Of a stretch of 9,384 nt of DNA, positions 1 through 7,336 are shown piece after piece (the first letter of the stretch is position 1; each line of letters begins with the position of its first letter). The notes below the pieces were generated by a model that searched no databases, had not been told where the DNA came from, and worked only from the letters and a program-made list of their open reading frames with translations. The stretch spans positions 1 to 9,384 of the forward strand of contig JBATWQ010000431.1 of NCBI GenBank assembly GCA_049672765.1. The letters are read 5' to 3'. Source of the DNA: JAGQSZ01 sp049672765 (lineage in GTDB: Bacteria > Actinomycetota > Acidimicrobiia > Acidimicrobiales > Microtrichaceae). The position numbers were made by a program, and so were the translations under genes.

Positions 1-1548
1 GGAAAGGGCGTCGGAGCCTCCGAGGAGCAACTCGGTGCCTACCGCTCCAAACGTGACTTCGACAAGACAAACGAGCCGGCCGGGAGCAGCGCGCTCTCGG
101 TGCCCTCTCTGCCAGACCCGACACAGAGTTTCGTGGTCCAGCGCCACCGGGCGCGTCGCCTTCACTACGACTTTCGACTCTCGATCGGGGGAGTCCTGGT
201 CAGCTGGGCGATACCTCGGGGACCGTCCATGGACCCCTCGGTCAAGCGACTGGCCGTCAAGGTCGAGGACCACCCTCTCGAATACGGCTCGTTCGAAGGG
301 GTGATTCCCTCGGGTGAGTACGGGGCGGGTGACGTGATCGTGTGGGACCGCGGCGAATTCACAGTGCACGGCGACCAGTCGCCCGCGGAGCAGTTGGCCG
401 AGGGCGCCCTGCATCTACAACTGGACGGGCAGAAGCTGCAGGGCGGCTTCATGTTGATCCGGACCGGTCGCGGCGGCGACGACAACTGGCTCTTCTTCCA
501 CAAGGCAGAAGGTGGCATCCCCGGATGGGACCCCGAGGATCATCCGCTGTCGGTCGTCTCGTCGCGGACCAACGACCAGGTCCTGGACGGTGATGACGAA
601 CTGGCAGAGCTCGACAGCATCGGCCCCAACGGGACATGGAAATTCGCGGGACGCGAGCTCAAGTTGACCAACCTGGACAGAGTCATGTTTCCGGGCGTTG
701 CGACTCCCGGCGGCTCCGCCGAGGGTGCGCTCACCAAGCGTGACCTGATTCGGCATTACGCGACCGTGTCGCGATTGCTCGTTCCGTTCATGAAGGACCA
801 CCCGGTGAACCTCCACCGTTTCCCCAAAGGAGTGACCGAGGCTGGCTTCTGGCAGAAGGCCGTTCCGAAACACACTCCCGAGTGGGTCGAACGCTGGGAC
901 AATCCCGGGGCCAAGAGCGGCGAGACCAAGACCTACTTCGTCGCTTCGGAGCCGGCGACGTTTGCGTGGCTCGCCAACTACGGGGTTGTTGAAATGCACC
1001 CCTGGACCTCGACCACGACCCGGCCCGACGAACCTTCGTACGCCATCTTTGATCTCGACCCGGGCGAGCGGACCACCTGGCGGAACCTGCTCGACCTGGC
1101 CCTCCTCCACAGGGAAGCCCTTCACCATCTGGGCGTCGTCGGCTTTCCGAACGTATCGGGTCAGAGCGGTATCCAGATTCGAGTTCCCCTTGAGTCGGAC
1201 GTTTCATTCGACGAGGCGCGTGGTTGGGTCGAGGCTGTGTCGAGGGCCGTGGGCAGGGTCCGACCAGATCTGGTGAGCTGGGAGTGGAACGTTGCCGACA
1301 GGGGAGGGCTGGCCAGGCTCGACTTCACCCAGAACGCCCGCAACAAGACGATCGTCTGCCCCTACAGCCCTCGCCCGGCGCCAGGCGCACCGGTGGCCAC
1401 ACCGATCCGCTGGGAGGAACTCGAGGATCCGCTTCTAAGGCCCGACCGTTGGAACATCTCCAACATCGTCGAGCGTCTCGCCGACACCGGAGACCTGTTG
1501 GACGGGATGGGCTCCCACGCCCGGCAATTGCCCGCCCTGGGGAACTGA
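1..1548 (+). CDS. ligD: LigD-family 3'-phosphoesterase/polymerase protein without ligase domain (5' partial)
   Basis: Probable DNA end-processing protein of bacterial non-homologous end joining; 515 residues are visible. The frame is open from base 1 and already coding there: residues 11-28 carry the LigD-type YRSKRDF...EPAG start of the phosphoesterase domain, so the true start lies upstream, probably only a few codons away. Phosphoesterase residues match Pseudomonas LigD (numbers from memory): R18, D19, E25, Q47, H49, H55, D57, R59, H91, Y95, spaced as in R14, D15, E21, Q40, H42, H48, D50, R52, H84, Y88. The primase-like polymerase domain spans about 215-510 with H333 (EMHPW), metal ligands D351/D353 (FDLDPGE) and D441, and R458. 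The usual active-site His is Gln392, and the DYLRN-type motif reads DFTQN. No adenylation/ligase domain follows; the stop comes just after the polymerase fold. The order phosphoesterase-polymerase differs from mycobacterial LigD. The symbol marks the family only; a separate ligase would be needed. Confidence 0.9.
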   Translation, partial: GKGVGASEEQLGAYRSKRDFDKTNEPAGSSALSVPSLPDPTQSFVVQRHRARRLHYDFRLSIGGVLVSWAIPRGPSMDPSVKRLAVKVEDHPLEYGSFEGVIPSGEYGAGDVIVWDRGEFTVHGDQSPAEQLAEGALHLQLDGQKLQGGFMLIRTGRGGDDNWLFFHKAEGGIPGWDPEDHPLSVVSSRTNDQVLDGDDELAELDSIGPNGTWKFAGRELKLTNLDRVMFPGVATPGGSAEGALTKRDLIRHYATVSRLLVPFMKDHPVNLHRFPKGVTEAGFWQKAVPKHTPEWVERWDNPGAKSGETKTYFVASEPATFAWLANYGVVEMHPWTSTTTRPDEPSYAIFDLDPGERTTWRNLLDLALLHREALHHLGVVGFPNVSGQSGIQIRVPLESDVSFDEARGWVEAVSRAVGRVRPDLVSWEWNVADRGGLARLDFTQNARNKTIVCPYSPRPAPGAPVATPIRWEELEDPLLRPDRWNISNIVERLADTGDLLDGMGSHARQLPALGN

Positions 1549-1592
1549 CATCTCACCGGTCCGAAGCGGCAGCAGGGTCCGGGCGTTGCGCC

Positions 1593-1622
1593 TTGGCCCT
1601 AGTGGTCGGGAGCAGGTCTAAT
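1593..1622 (+). promoter_or_regulatory. Candidate promoter for aidB
   Basis: TTGGCC (1593-1598, 4 of 6 matches to TTGACA) is followed after 18 bases by TCTAAT (1617-1622, 5 of 6 matches to TATAAT). Transcription would begin near 1629, leaving a leader of about 45 bases that includes the ribosome binding site. This is the most AT-rich spot in the gap between the two genes. It was found by eye only, and short matches like this arise by chance. Confidence 0.3.
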
Positions 1623-1661
1623 TTGAGGTGGGCAGGCAACGAGAACTCCACCCCAGCACCT

Positions 1662-1667
1662 GGAGGT
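1662..1667 (+). promoter_or_regulatory. Ribosome binding site of aidB
   Basis: GGAGGT lies 6 bases before the ATG at 1674. It fixes the start of aidB against the much longer open frame, which runs back to 1224 inside the preceding gene. Confidence 0.8.
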
Positions 1668-1673
1668 CAGTCG

Positions 1674-3323
1674 ATGAATCACTCTCGTCGGACACATGAG
1701 GTTTTCAACCAGCCACCGCCACTCGTCGACTACGACGTGTTCAGCGCCGACGCGGCGCTCGTCGGGGCCGTGACCCGCGAGGGTGGCGTGGTCGAGGGCG
1801 ACGAGTCGGAGTTCACAGAACTTGGTCGCCTCGCTGGCTCGGCCGAGGCCCAGGAATGGGGTCGGCTGGCAAATGAGAACCCTCCCGAGCTCCACACCCA
1901 TGACCGCTATGGCAATCGGATCGACTACGTCGAGTTCCATCCCGCGTACCACGAGTTGATGTCGGTCTCGTTTGCGAACGGCCTCCACGCCGCCCCGTGG
2001 TCGGACGGGCGACCGGGCGCGCACGTGAGGCGGGCCGCGAAGATCATGACCTGGTACCAGGTCGACGGTGGACACATCTGTCCGATCTCGATGACGTATT
2101 CCTCGGTCCCTGCTCTGCGTCACCAGCCAGACCTGGCAGCAGAACTGGAGCCGCTGCTCGAGTCCAGGGTTTATGACCGTTCGTACCAGCCGTTGCAGAA
2201 CAAGTCGGGCGCCAGTGCCGGCATGGGCATGACCGAGAAACAGGGAGGGTCCGACGTTCGGGCGAACACCACCGTGGCCGAGTCGACCTCTGTGGATGGG
2301 GAGTACACGCTCACCGGGCATAAATGGTTCTGCTCGGCACCGATGTCCGACGGCTTTCTGATGCTCGCCCAGGCGCCCCAGGGAATCACCTGTTTCTGGG
2401 TGCCGCGCTGGTGTCCTGACGGAACGCGCAACGACTTCCAGATCCAGCGGCTCAAGGACAAGTTGGGTGATCGCTCCAACGCATCATCCGAGATTGAACT
2501 CGACGGCACCTGGGCCAGACGGGTCGGTGAGGAAGGCCGAGGGGTGCGCACGATCATCGAGATGGTCAACCACACCCGGCTCGACTGTTCACTGGGTGCA
2601 GCATCGATCATGCGACAAGGTGTCGCCCAGGCCACCTGGCATGCGCATCATCGAAAGGCCTTCGGCTCAGAGTTGGATCGCCATCCGTTGATGCAGAACG
2701 TGCTCGCCGACCTCGTCCTCGAGTCGGAGGCTGCCACCACCTCGGTGATGCGCCTCGCCCGGACCTTTGATTCGCCCCACGATCGACGTGAGCAGCTTCT
2801 GGCCCGGCTGTTGACCCCCGTCATCAAGTACTGGAGTTGCAAACGGGCACCCCAGCACGCGGCCGAAGCCCTCGAGTGTTTCGGCGGAGCCGGCTTCATC
2901 GAAGAGGGCGGCATGCCGAGGCTCTTCCGACAGAGCCCGCTCAATGGGGTCTGGGAGGGGTCCGGAAACGTGATCTGCCTGGACGTGCTCAGGGCACTTG
3001 GACGCTCGCCCGAGTCCCTCGAGGTCTTCTGGGACGAAGTCCAGACCGCAGGTGCCGGCGACCCCAGAATCGACTCCGCCGCGTCAAAGCTGCGTTCTGA
3101 GTTGACCGACGATTCGGCCCTGGAGGTCCGCGCCCGACGACTCGTCGAGTCCATGGCTGTGCTCTTCGAGGCCTCGCAGATGGTTCAGAATGCGCCCACC
3201 GCGCTGTCCGATGCGTTCTGCAACTCGCGGCTCGGCGGCGACGCGGGACTGGCGTTCGGGACGCTGCCGACGGGCACGGACTTCGAGTCGATCATTGCGC
3301 GCGCCCGGCCCGTCACGACTTGA
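1674..3323 (+). CDS. aidB: AidB-like acyl-CoA dehydrogenase-family flavoprotein
   Basis: A 549-residue homologue of E. coli AidB (541 residues), the FAD- and DNA-binding protein of the adaptive response to alkylation. AidB is thought to protect DNA from alkylating agents; its exact reaction is not settled. Family signatures run the whole length: THEVFNQPPPL near the N terminus, AVTREGG, RLANENPPEL, the flavin-contacting GMGMTEKQGGSD at 183-194, GHKWFCSAP, LKDKLGDRSNASSE, ECFGGAGFIEE, and VWEGSGN with E428, which corresponds to the conserved acid (E425 in E. coli, from memory). The C-terminal 100 or so residues match the extra AidB domain that binds DNA and is missing from ordinary acyl-CoA dehydrogenases. 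The ATG at 1674 is chosen because GGAGGT lies 6 bases before it and the N terminus then aligns with AidB. Its neighbour on the left is also a DNA repair protein, which favours a repair role over fatty-acid or leucine catabolism. Confidence 0.93.
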   Translation: MNHSRRTHEVFNQPPPLVDYDVFSADAALVGAVTREGGVVEGDESEFTELGRLAGSAEAQEWGRLANENPPELHTHDRYGNRIDYVEFHPAYHELMSVSFANGLHAAPWSDGRPGAHVRRAAKIMTWYQVDGGHICPISMTYSSVPALRHQPDLAAELEPLLESRVYDRSYQPLQNKSGASAGMGMTEKQGGSDVRANTTVAESTSVDGEYTLTGHKWFCSAPMSDGFLMLAQAPQGITCFWVPRWCPDGTRNDFQIQRLKDKLGDRSNASSEIELDGTWARRVGEEGRGVRTIIEMVNHTRLDCSLGAASIMRQGVAQATWHAHHRKAFGSELDRHPLMQNVLADLVLESEAATTSVMRLARTFDSPHDRREQLLARLLTPVIKYWSCKRAPQHAAEALECFGGAGFIEEGGMPRLFRQSPLNGVWEGSGNVICLDVLRALGRSPESLEVFWDEVQTAGAGDPRIDSAASKLRSELTDDSALEVRARRLVESMAVLFEASQMVQNAPTALSDAFCNSRLGGDAGLAFGTLPTGTDFESIIARARPVTT

Positions 3324-3381
3324 TCTGCGTCGACGTCAGCTCTGAGAGCGGTCACCACCCAGAATCCCACCGGTGCGAACT

Positions 3382-3408
3382 TTGGCGCTGACTTGAGGTC
3401 TACATACT
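3382..3408 (+). promoter_or_regulatory. Weak candidate promoter for the fbp operon
   Basis: TTGGCG (3382-3387) and CATACT (3403-3408) sit 15 bases apart in the AT-richer end of the 107-bp gap after aidB. The spacing is short of the ideal 17. The alternative is a leaderless start from TAGGCT (3418-3423, fitting TANNNT), 7 bases before the ATG at 3431. A promoter is expected in this gap because aidB and fbpC look functionally unrelated, but its exact place is uncertain. Confidence 0.25.
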
Positions 3409-3416
3409 GCTGGTTG

Positions 3417-3430
3417 GTAGGCTTGCCTAC
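3417..3430 (+). promoter_or_regulatory. Palindromic operator, DtxR/IdeR-like iron box
   Basis: GTAGGC-TT-GCCTAC is a perfect 6+2+6 palindrome that ends on the base before the fbpC ATG. Its core TAGGCTTGCCTA matches 10 of 12 bases of TAGGCTAACCTA, the right-hand part of the IdeR/DtxR consensus (consensus from memory); over the full 19-bp consensus only 11 bases match. A site here would block the promoter or early transcription when an iron-loaded regulator binds. The iron-uptake genes downstream make this reading sensible. GGTAGG at 3416-3421 could also act as a ribosome binding site 9 bases before the ATG, in which case the operator and ribosome site share bases. Confidence 0.5.
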
Positions 3431-4660
3431 ATGCTTCACATAGAAGGGGTTACCAAACGGTTTGCGGCGAAGGCCGAAGCCGTCGATGCCCTTGTGGGAG
3501 TGGACCTGGACGTCGACCGGGGAAGCTTTGCTGCGGTCCTGGGGGCCTCCGGATGTGGCAAGACGACGCTGTTGCGGATCATCGCCGGTTTTGAACGTCC
3601 CGACGCTGGGGAGGTTTGGCTCAACGGGCAACTGGTCGCTTCGAGCAACGTGCACGTACCACCGGAACGCCGCAACGTGGGGATCGTCGCCCAGGACGGT
3701 GCGCTGTTTCCGCATCTGAACGTCGCAGCGAACATCGCCTACGGACTCGATCATGGATGGACCGTCTTCCGCTCCGCGTCCCACCGGGCCAAACGGCTTG
3801 AGCGGGTCGAAGAACTCCTCGAACTGGTCGGTCTGCCGGGCATGGGTAACCGTCGTCCCGACGAACTCTCCGGAGGTCAGCAACAACGTGTGGCGCTGGC
3901 ACGGGCGTTGGCACCCAGACCGACCATGATCCTTCTCGACGAGCCGTTCTCGGCGCTCGACGCAGGGTTGCGCGTCGAGGTGCGTGAGCAGGTACGCGAC
4001 GTACTCAAGTCCCTCGGGACCACCGCCGTTCTGGTGACCCACGATCAGAGTGAAGCGCTGTCGATGGCCGACGACGTCGCCATCATGCGCTCCGGGCGAG
4101 TGGTGCAGTTCGGTGCGCCGAGCGAGGTCTACACCCATCCGAGTGACGCCGAGATAGCAGGGTTCCTGGGCGACGCCGTCCTGGTGCCCGGTGCGGTGAC
4201 TCTGACGCTCACGGGCGCGGCGCAAGGCGATGTCTCTGCCGGTCTGGGAGACGACCTGGCAATCTCCAACGGCAGCGCAGCGCCTTCCGCCGGGGATGTC
4301 GAGCAGCTGGGGGTGAGTGCCCTGGCGGTCGCCGAACTTGACGGAGGGCAGTTCCGCCCGGCCGGCCAGCAGGTCAATTGTGTCTTCGGAATGCTCGATG
4401 CCGGCGATATCGGGGAATGCCGCAACGGCGAGAGCTGCACCGTTGTGCTCCGACCCGAACAGCTCGAACTCGCCGACACGGGACTGGCAGCCAAGGTCGC
4501 GGCGATCAGCTTCTACGGGCACGACGGCCTGGTCCGCCTTGACCTGGCCGAGCTACCCGACGGCGTGACCGTCCGTTGCAACAGCAAGGACCTGCCCCAC
4601 GTCGGGGACCAGGTCCACGTCCGGGTCATGCCTGGAACCCTTGCTCATATTTCAAAATGA
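3431..4660 (+). CDS. fbpC: Ferric iron ABC transporter, ATP-binding protein
   Basis: Cytoplasmic ATPase that powers Fe3+ import with FbpA and FbpB. It has 409 residues and a complete nucleotide-binding domain: Walker A GASGCGKTT at 38-46, signature LSGGQ at 146-150, Walker B ending in D170 with catalytic E171, and switch His204. The ATPase domain ends near FLGD at 245-248. The C-terminal regulatory part (TOBE-like) resumes at about 315 and includes VVLRPEQLEL near 337-346. Between them, about 255-314 form an extra stretch not usual in FbpC proteins, which are typically around 350 residues; it contains Gly/Ala/Ser-rich and acidic sequence. It is the first gene of the operon; fbpA begins 20 bases after its stop. 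The family also includes ATPases for spermidine/putrescine, thiamine and sulfate; the iron assignment rests mainly on the binding protein next door. Confidence 0.9.
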   Translation: MLHIEGVTKRFAAKAEAVDALVGVDLDVDRGSFAAVLGASGCGKTTLLRIIAGFERPDAGEVWLNGQLVASSNVHVPPERRNVGIVAQDGALFPHLNVAANIAYGLDHGWTVFRSASHRAKRLERVEELLELVGLPGMGNRRPDELSGGQQQRVALARALAPRPTMILLDEPFSALDAGLRVEVREQVRDVLKSLGTTAVLVTHDQSEALSMADDVAIMRSGRVVQFGAPSEVYTHPSDAEIAGFLGDAVLVPGAVTLTLTGAAQGDVSAGLGDDLAISNGSAAPSAGDVEQLGVSALAVAELDGGQFRPAGQQVNCVFGMLDAGDIGECRNGESCTVVLRPEQLELADTGLAAKVAAISFYGHDGLVRLDLAELPDGVTVRCNSKDLPHVGDQVHVRVMPGTLAHISK

Positions 4661-4666
4661 CACCCA

Positions 4667-4673
4667 AAAGGAT
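4667..4673 (+). promoter_or_regulatory. Ribosome binding site of fbpA
   Basis: AAAGGAT lies 6 bases before the ATG at 4680, in the 19-base gap after the fbpC stop. It supports the chosen fbpA start, which also yields a proper lipoprotein signal. Confidence 0.65.
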
Positions 4674-4679
4674 CAATAG

Positions 4680-5735
4680 ATGAAACTTCGACCCACAGGC
4701 CCCCGCGCGGTGAAACTGGGAGCGCTGCTACTTGCACCTGCCTTGGCCCTCGGCCTGGTCTCGTGCACGAGCGATGCCAAGGACAGCGCTGATGGCGCCG
4801 CGTCGGACAGCATCATGGTCTACTCCGGCCAGCACGAAGACCTGGTCAAGGCCTTCGCAAGCGAATTCGAAAAGGAGAGCGGAATCAAGATCAAACTCCG
4901 CTCCGGAGACGACGCCGAGATGGTCAACCAGGTCATCGAGGAAGGCGACCGTTCCAAGGCCGACGTGGTGATCACCGAGGAGCCCGGTCCGATGGGTCAA
5001 CTGGCGGGCAAGGGTCTTCTCGCCAAGGTCGACCCCGAGACCGAAGCCGTACCTGACCAGCGGTTCGTACCCTCCGACGGTGACTGGCTGCCTGTCTCGG
5101 GTCGGGTCCGTGTCATGTTCTTCAACCCGAACATGATCAGCGAGTCCGATCTTCCCAAGAGCGTTCTAGATCTGGTCAAGCCCGAGTGGAAAGGCCGGTT
5201 TGCCTACGCCCCGTCGGGAGCATTCACAACGACGGTCTCGTATCTGATCAACACCATCGGATCAGACGAGACTCTCGCCTGGCTCAAGGCGATCAAGGCC
5301 AACGGAATCAACGAACAGTCCAACGGCAAGGTGCGCGACAGCGTCGAAGCCGGACAGCACGAATTCGGCATCTCCAACCATTACTACTGGTATGTGTTGG
5401 CCAAGGAGAAGGGCGGAGCCGAGAACCTGGACTCCCGTGTCCACTATGTCGGCGGCAAGGACGCCGGTGGTCTGGTCCTCGCCTCGGGTGCCGGAATCCT
5501 GAAGTCCTCGAAGAACCAGGATGACGCCCAGAAGTTCCTGGCTTGGCTCGCCAGCGCAGACGGAGGACAGAAGGTCGTAGCGGCGATGTCACCGCAGTAT
5601 CCGTTGACCCCGGGAGTCGTCAGCTCCTACAACCTCGAGCCGCTCGACAAGCTGGATCCACCCGTGTTCGACCAGGGATCTCTGGCAGATGTTGCCTCCG
5701 CAAGAGAGCTGATGATCCAGGCCGGTATTGTCTGA
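4680..5735 (+). CDS. fbpA: Ferric iron ABC transporter, iron-binding lipoprotein
   Basis: Extracytoplasmic Fe3+-binding protein of 351 residues that delivers iron to the FbpB permease. The N terminus is a lipoprotein signal: basic residues, a hydrophobic stretch at about 13-27, then LVSC with lipidated Cys29, as expected for a bacterium that tethers binding proteins to its outer membrane face. The mature part follows the FbpA family throughout: VYSGQHED with H52, ADVVITEE with E100, and the Tyr pair Y235/Y236 in NHYYWY. These match H9, E57, Y195 and Y196 of the Neisseria protein (numbers from memory), with H52 and E100 at identical spacing, so all four iron-ligand residues are kept. KWKGR/EWKGR-type, GILKSSKNQDDAQKF and YPLTPGVVSSYNLEP motifs are also present. 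The gene overlaps fbpB by 8 bases. This binding protein is the main reason for naming the whole operon an iron importer. Confidence 0.93.
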   Translation: MKLRPTGPRAVKLGALLLAPALALGLVSCTSDAKDSADGAASDSIMVYSGQHEDLVKAFASEFEKESGIKIKLRSGDDAEMVNQVIEEGDRSKADVVITEEPGPMGQLAGKGLLAKVDPETEAVPDQRFVPSDGDWLPVSGRVRVMFFNPNMISESDLPKSVLDLVKPEWKGRFAYAPSGAFTTTVSYLINTIGSDETLAWLKAIKANGINEQSNGKVRDSVEAGQHEFGISNHYYWYVLAKEKGGAENLDSRVHYVGGKDAGGLVLASGAGILKSSKNQDDAQKFLAWLASADGGQKVVAAMSPQYPLTPGVVSSYNLEPLDKLDPPVFDQGSLADVASARELMIQAGIV

Positions 5736-7281
5736 GCGTCGCAGGCCGCCAGCGCTACTGATAGTTGCCGCTGGAGCGGTGGCGGTTGCGTCACTGCTAC
5801 CAGCGGCATACCTATTGCTGCGCGAAGGCTTCAGCTTCGGGCTGCTCAGTAAAGAGTTGTCCGCCCCGAGCACCGGACCACTTCTGTGGAACACGGTCCA
5901 GTTGGTCGTTCTGGTCACAACGGTATGCATGGTGATGGGCGTCGGGCTGGCGCTGCTCGTTTCACGGACCGACCTGCCGCTGCGCCGCTTCTGGACCGTG
6001 CTCCTCACCCTTCCCCTCGGGGTTCCCACGTTCGTAGGTTCCTACGCGTGGGTCGCCGCCAGCTACCGGCTGGTTCCCACATCGACATTCATCTACGGGC
6101 TCCGTGGCTCGGTCATAGTCCTGAGCCTCTCGTTGTTCCCCTACGTCTTTCTCCCGGTGGTCGTGGCGCTGCGTGGGCTGAACCCGGCACAGGAAGAGGC
6201 TGCGCGTTCAGTCGGGCACGGACCCGCGGCGGCGTTTCTGCGCGTGACGCTGCCCCAGTTGCGTGTCGCAATTGCCGGTGGCTCACTGATCATTTCGCTG
6301 CACCTCCTCGCCGAGTTCGGCGCCGTCCAGATGTTGCGCTTCCAGACCCTGACAACCGCGGTGGTCAACCGTGCGACCGTCCTTGGGTCACCAGAATCGG
6401 CCCGGGCGCTGGCCGTGGTGCTCGCCGGCGGAGCGTTGGTCCTGTTGGGGGTAGACCGACTGGTGCGGGGACGCGCCCAGCAGCCTCGAACCCATGGCGC
6501 TGCGCCCCGACCGCCGGACCGTTGGCGTCTGGGTCGCGCACGCTGGATCTGGTTCCTGGTGTGTGGGGCGGTGGTGGCGGTTGCATTGGGAGTGCCTCTG
6601 TATGCAACTTTCGCCGGACTCGCGGCCCACGCATCCGGCTCTGTCACCGGTGTCGACTGGGAACTTCTGTGGCACTCGACCGCCAACACGGCCCGTTACG
6701 GATTCGCGGCGGCGGTGTTCGCCACGGCGTGTGCGATTCCGGTCAGCATGATCTCGGTCCGTTATCCGGGAAAGTTCGCTTCGGCGGCGGAGCGGTCCAC
6801 GTGGGTGGCGCGTGCGCTGCCAGGCGTGATCATGGCCCTCGCGCTGGTCTACATCAGCGTGCGCTGGGTCTACCCGATCTACCAGACCTCGACGCTGCTG
6901 ATCATCGCCTACGTGATCATGTTCCTGCCGCTCGCCATTGGTGCCCAACAGGTTGGCTTCTCCCAGGCTTCAACCGACTATGACGACCTCTCACGCTCGC
7001 TCGGTAGTGGTCCGCTGGGCACGTTCCGACGGGTGACGCTGCCTCTGATTCTTCCGGCGATGGCCGCCGGAGCGATGTTCGTGGCGCTCGACGTAGGTAA
7101 GGAGCTCACCACAACTCTGCTGTTGCATCCGACGGGCGAGTACACCTTGGCGACCGCCCTGTGGGGCACGACCAACGGTGAAGTGCTCGACTTCTCCGCA
7201 GCGGCACCCTACGGGCTGGTCCTGTTGATCATCGGAGCGATCCCCGCAGCGCTGCTTGCCCGTCGAACGCTTCGCAGCTGA
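5728..7281 (+). CDS. fbpB: Ferric iron ABC transporter, fused double permease
   Basis: Membrane channel of the iron importer: 517 residues with two homologous permease halves and about 12 hydrophobic segments (the first at about 9-31, then 52-78, 86-111 and 127-148). Each half carries an EAA-type loop that docks on the ATPase: EEAARSVGHG starting at 156 and DDLSRSLGSG starting at 419, each followed by an RVTLP stretch. The proposed start is TTG at 5728. A stop sits upstream in the same frame at 5713, and the next possible start (GTG at 5779) would cut into the first membrane segment. The gene therefore begins inside the end of fbpA, with an 8-base overlap and no strong ribosome binding site, so translation is probably coupled to fbpA. 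Permeases of this double length are normal in the Fbp/Sfu type of iron transporter. Confidence 0.9.
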   Translation: MSERRRPPALLIVAAGAVAVASLLPAAYLLLREGFSFGLLSKELSAPSTGPLLWNTVQLVVLVTTVCMVMGVGLALLVSRTDLPLRRFWTVLLTLPLGVPTFVGSYAWVAASYRLVPTSTFIYGLRGSVIVLSLSLFPYVFLPVVVALRGLNPAQEEAARSVGHGPAAAFLRVTLPQLRVAIAGGSLIISLHLLAEFGAVQMLRFQTLTTAVVNRATVLGSPESARALAVVLAGGALVLLGVDRLVRGRAQQPRTHGAAPRPPDRWRLGRARWIWFLVCGAVVAVALGVPLYATFAGLAAHASGSVTGVDWELLWHSTANTARYGFAAAVFATACAIPVSMISVRYPGKFASAAERSTWVARALPGVIMALALVYISVRWVYPIYQTSTLLIIAYVIMFLPLAIGAQQVGFSQASTDYDDLSRSLGSGPLGTFRRVTLPLILPAMAAGAMFVALDVGKELTTTLLLHPTGEYTLATALWGTTNGEVLDFSAAAPYGLVLLIIGAIPAALLARRTLRS

Positions 7282-7324
7282 TCCCCCGGCCCTAACCCAA
7301 TGGGGTGACGGCTTGCCCCCTCGG

Positions 7325-7330
7325 TAATGT
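7325..7330 (+). promoter_or_regulatory. Candidate -10 element for a leaderless exporter mRNA
   Basis: TAATGT fits the actinobacterial TANNNT pattern and ends 6 bases before the GTG at 7337. There is no purine-rich ribosome binding site before that GTG, which is what a leaderless transcript would look like. No convincing -35 hexamer is visible at 16-18 bases upstream. Confidence 0.4.
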
Positions 7331-7336
7331 CGGATC

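Noticed and set aside
415..1128. Minus-strand open frame of 237 codons in the LigD-type gene
   Set aside because: It is a shadow of the real gene with no recognisable motif.
100..1548. GTG at 100 as the start of the LigD-type gene
   Set aside because: The same frame is open back to base 1 and encodes conserved phosphoesterase residues (R18, D19, E25) before it.
1581..1593. Small hairpin GGCG-TTG-CGCC after the LigD-type gene
   Set aside because: The stem is 4-5 pairs and no T-run follows; too weak to call a terminator.
1224..1673. Longer N terminus for AidB
   Set aside because: It overlaps the LigD coding sequence in another frame, lacks AidB similarity, and a strong ribosome site marks ATG 1674.
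3368..3375. Palindrome CACCGGTG in the aidB-fbpC gap
   Set aside because: Eight-base palindromes are common in GC-rich DNA and this one matches no operator I know.
3185..4522. Long minus-strand open frame of 445 codons over fbpC
   Set aside because: It is the mirror of a GC-rich gene; its translation shows no recognisable domain and fbpC is certain.
7282..7320. Terminator after fbpB
   Set aside because: Only a 4-bp stem (ACCC/GGGT around 7295-7306) and a loose GGGG...CCCC pairing are seen, with no T-run.
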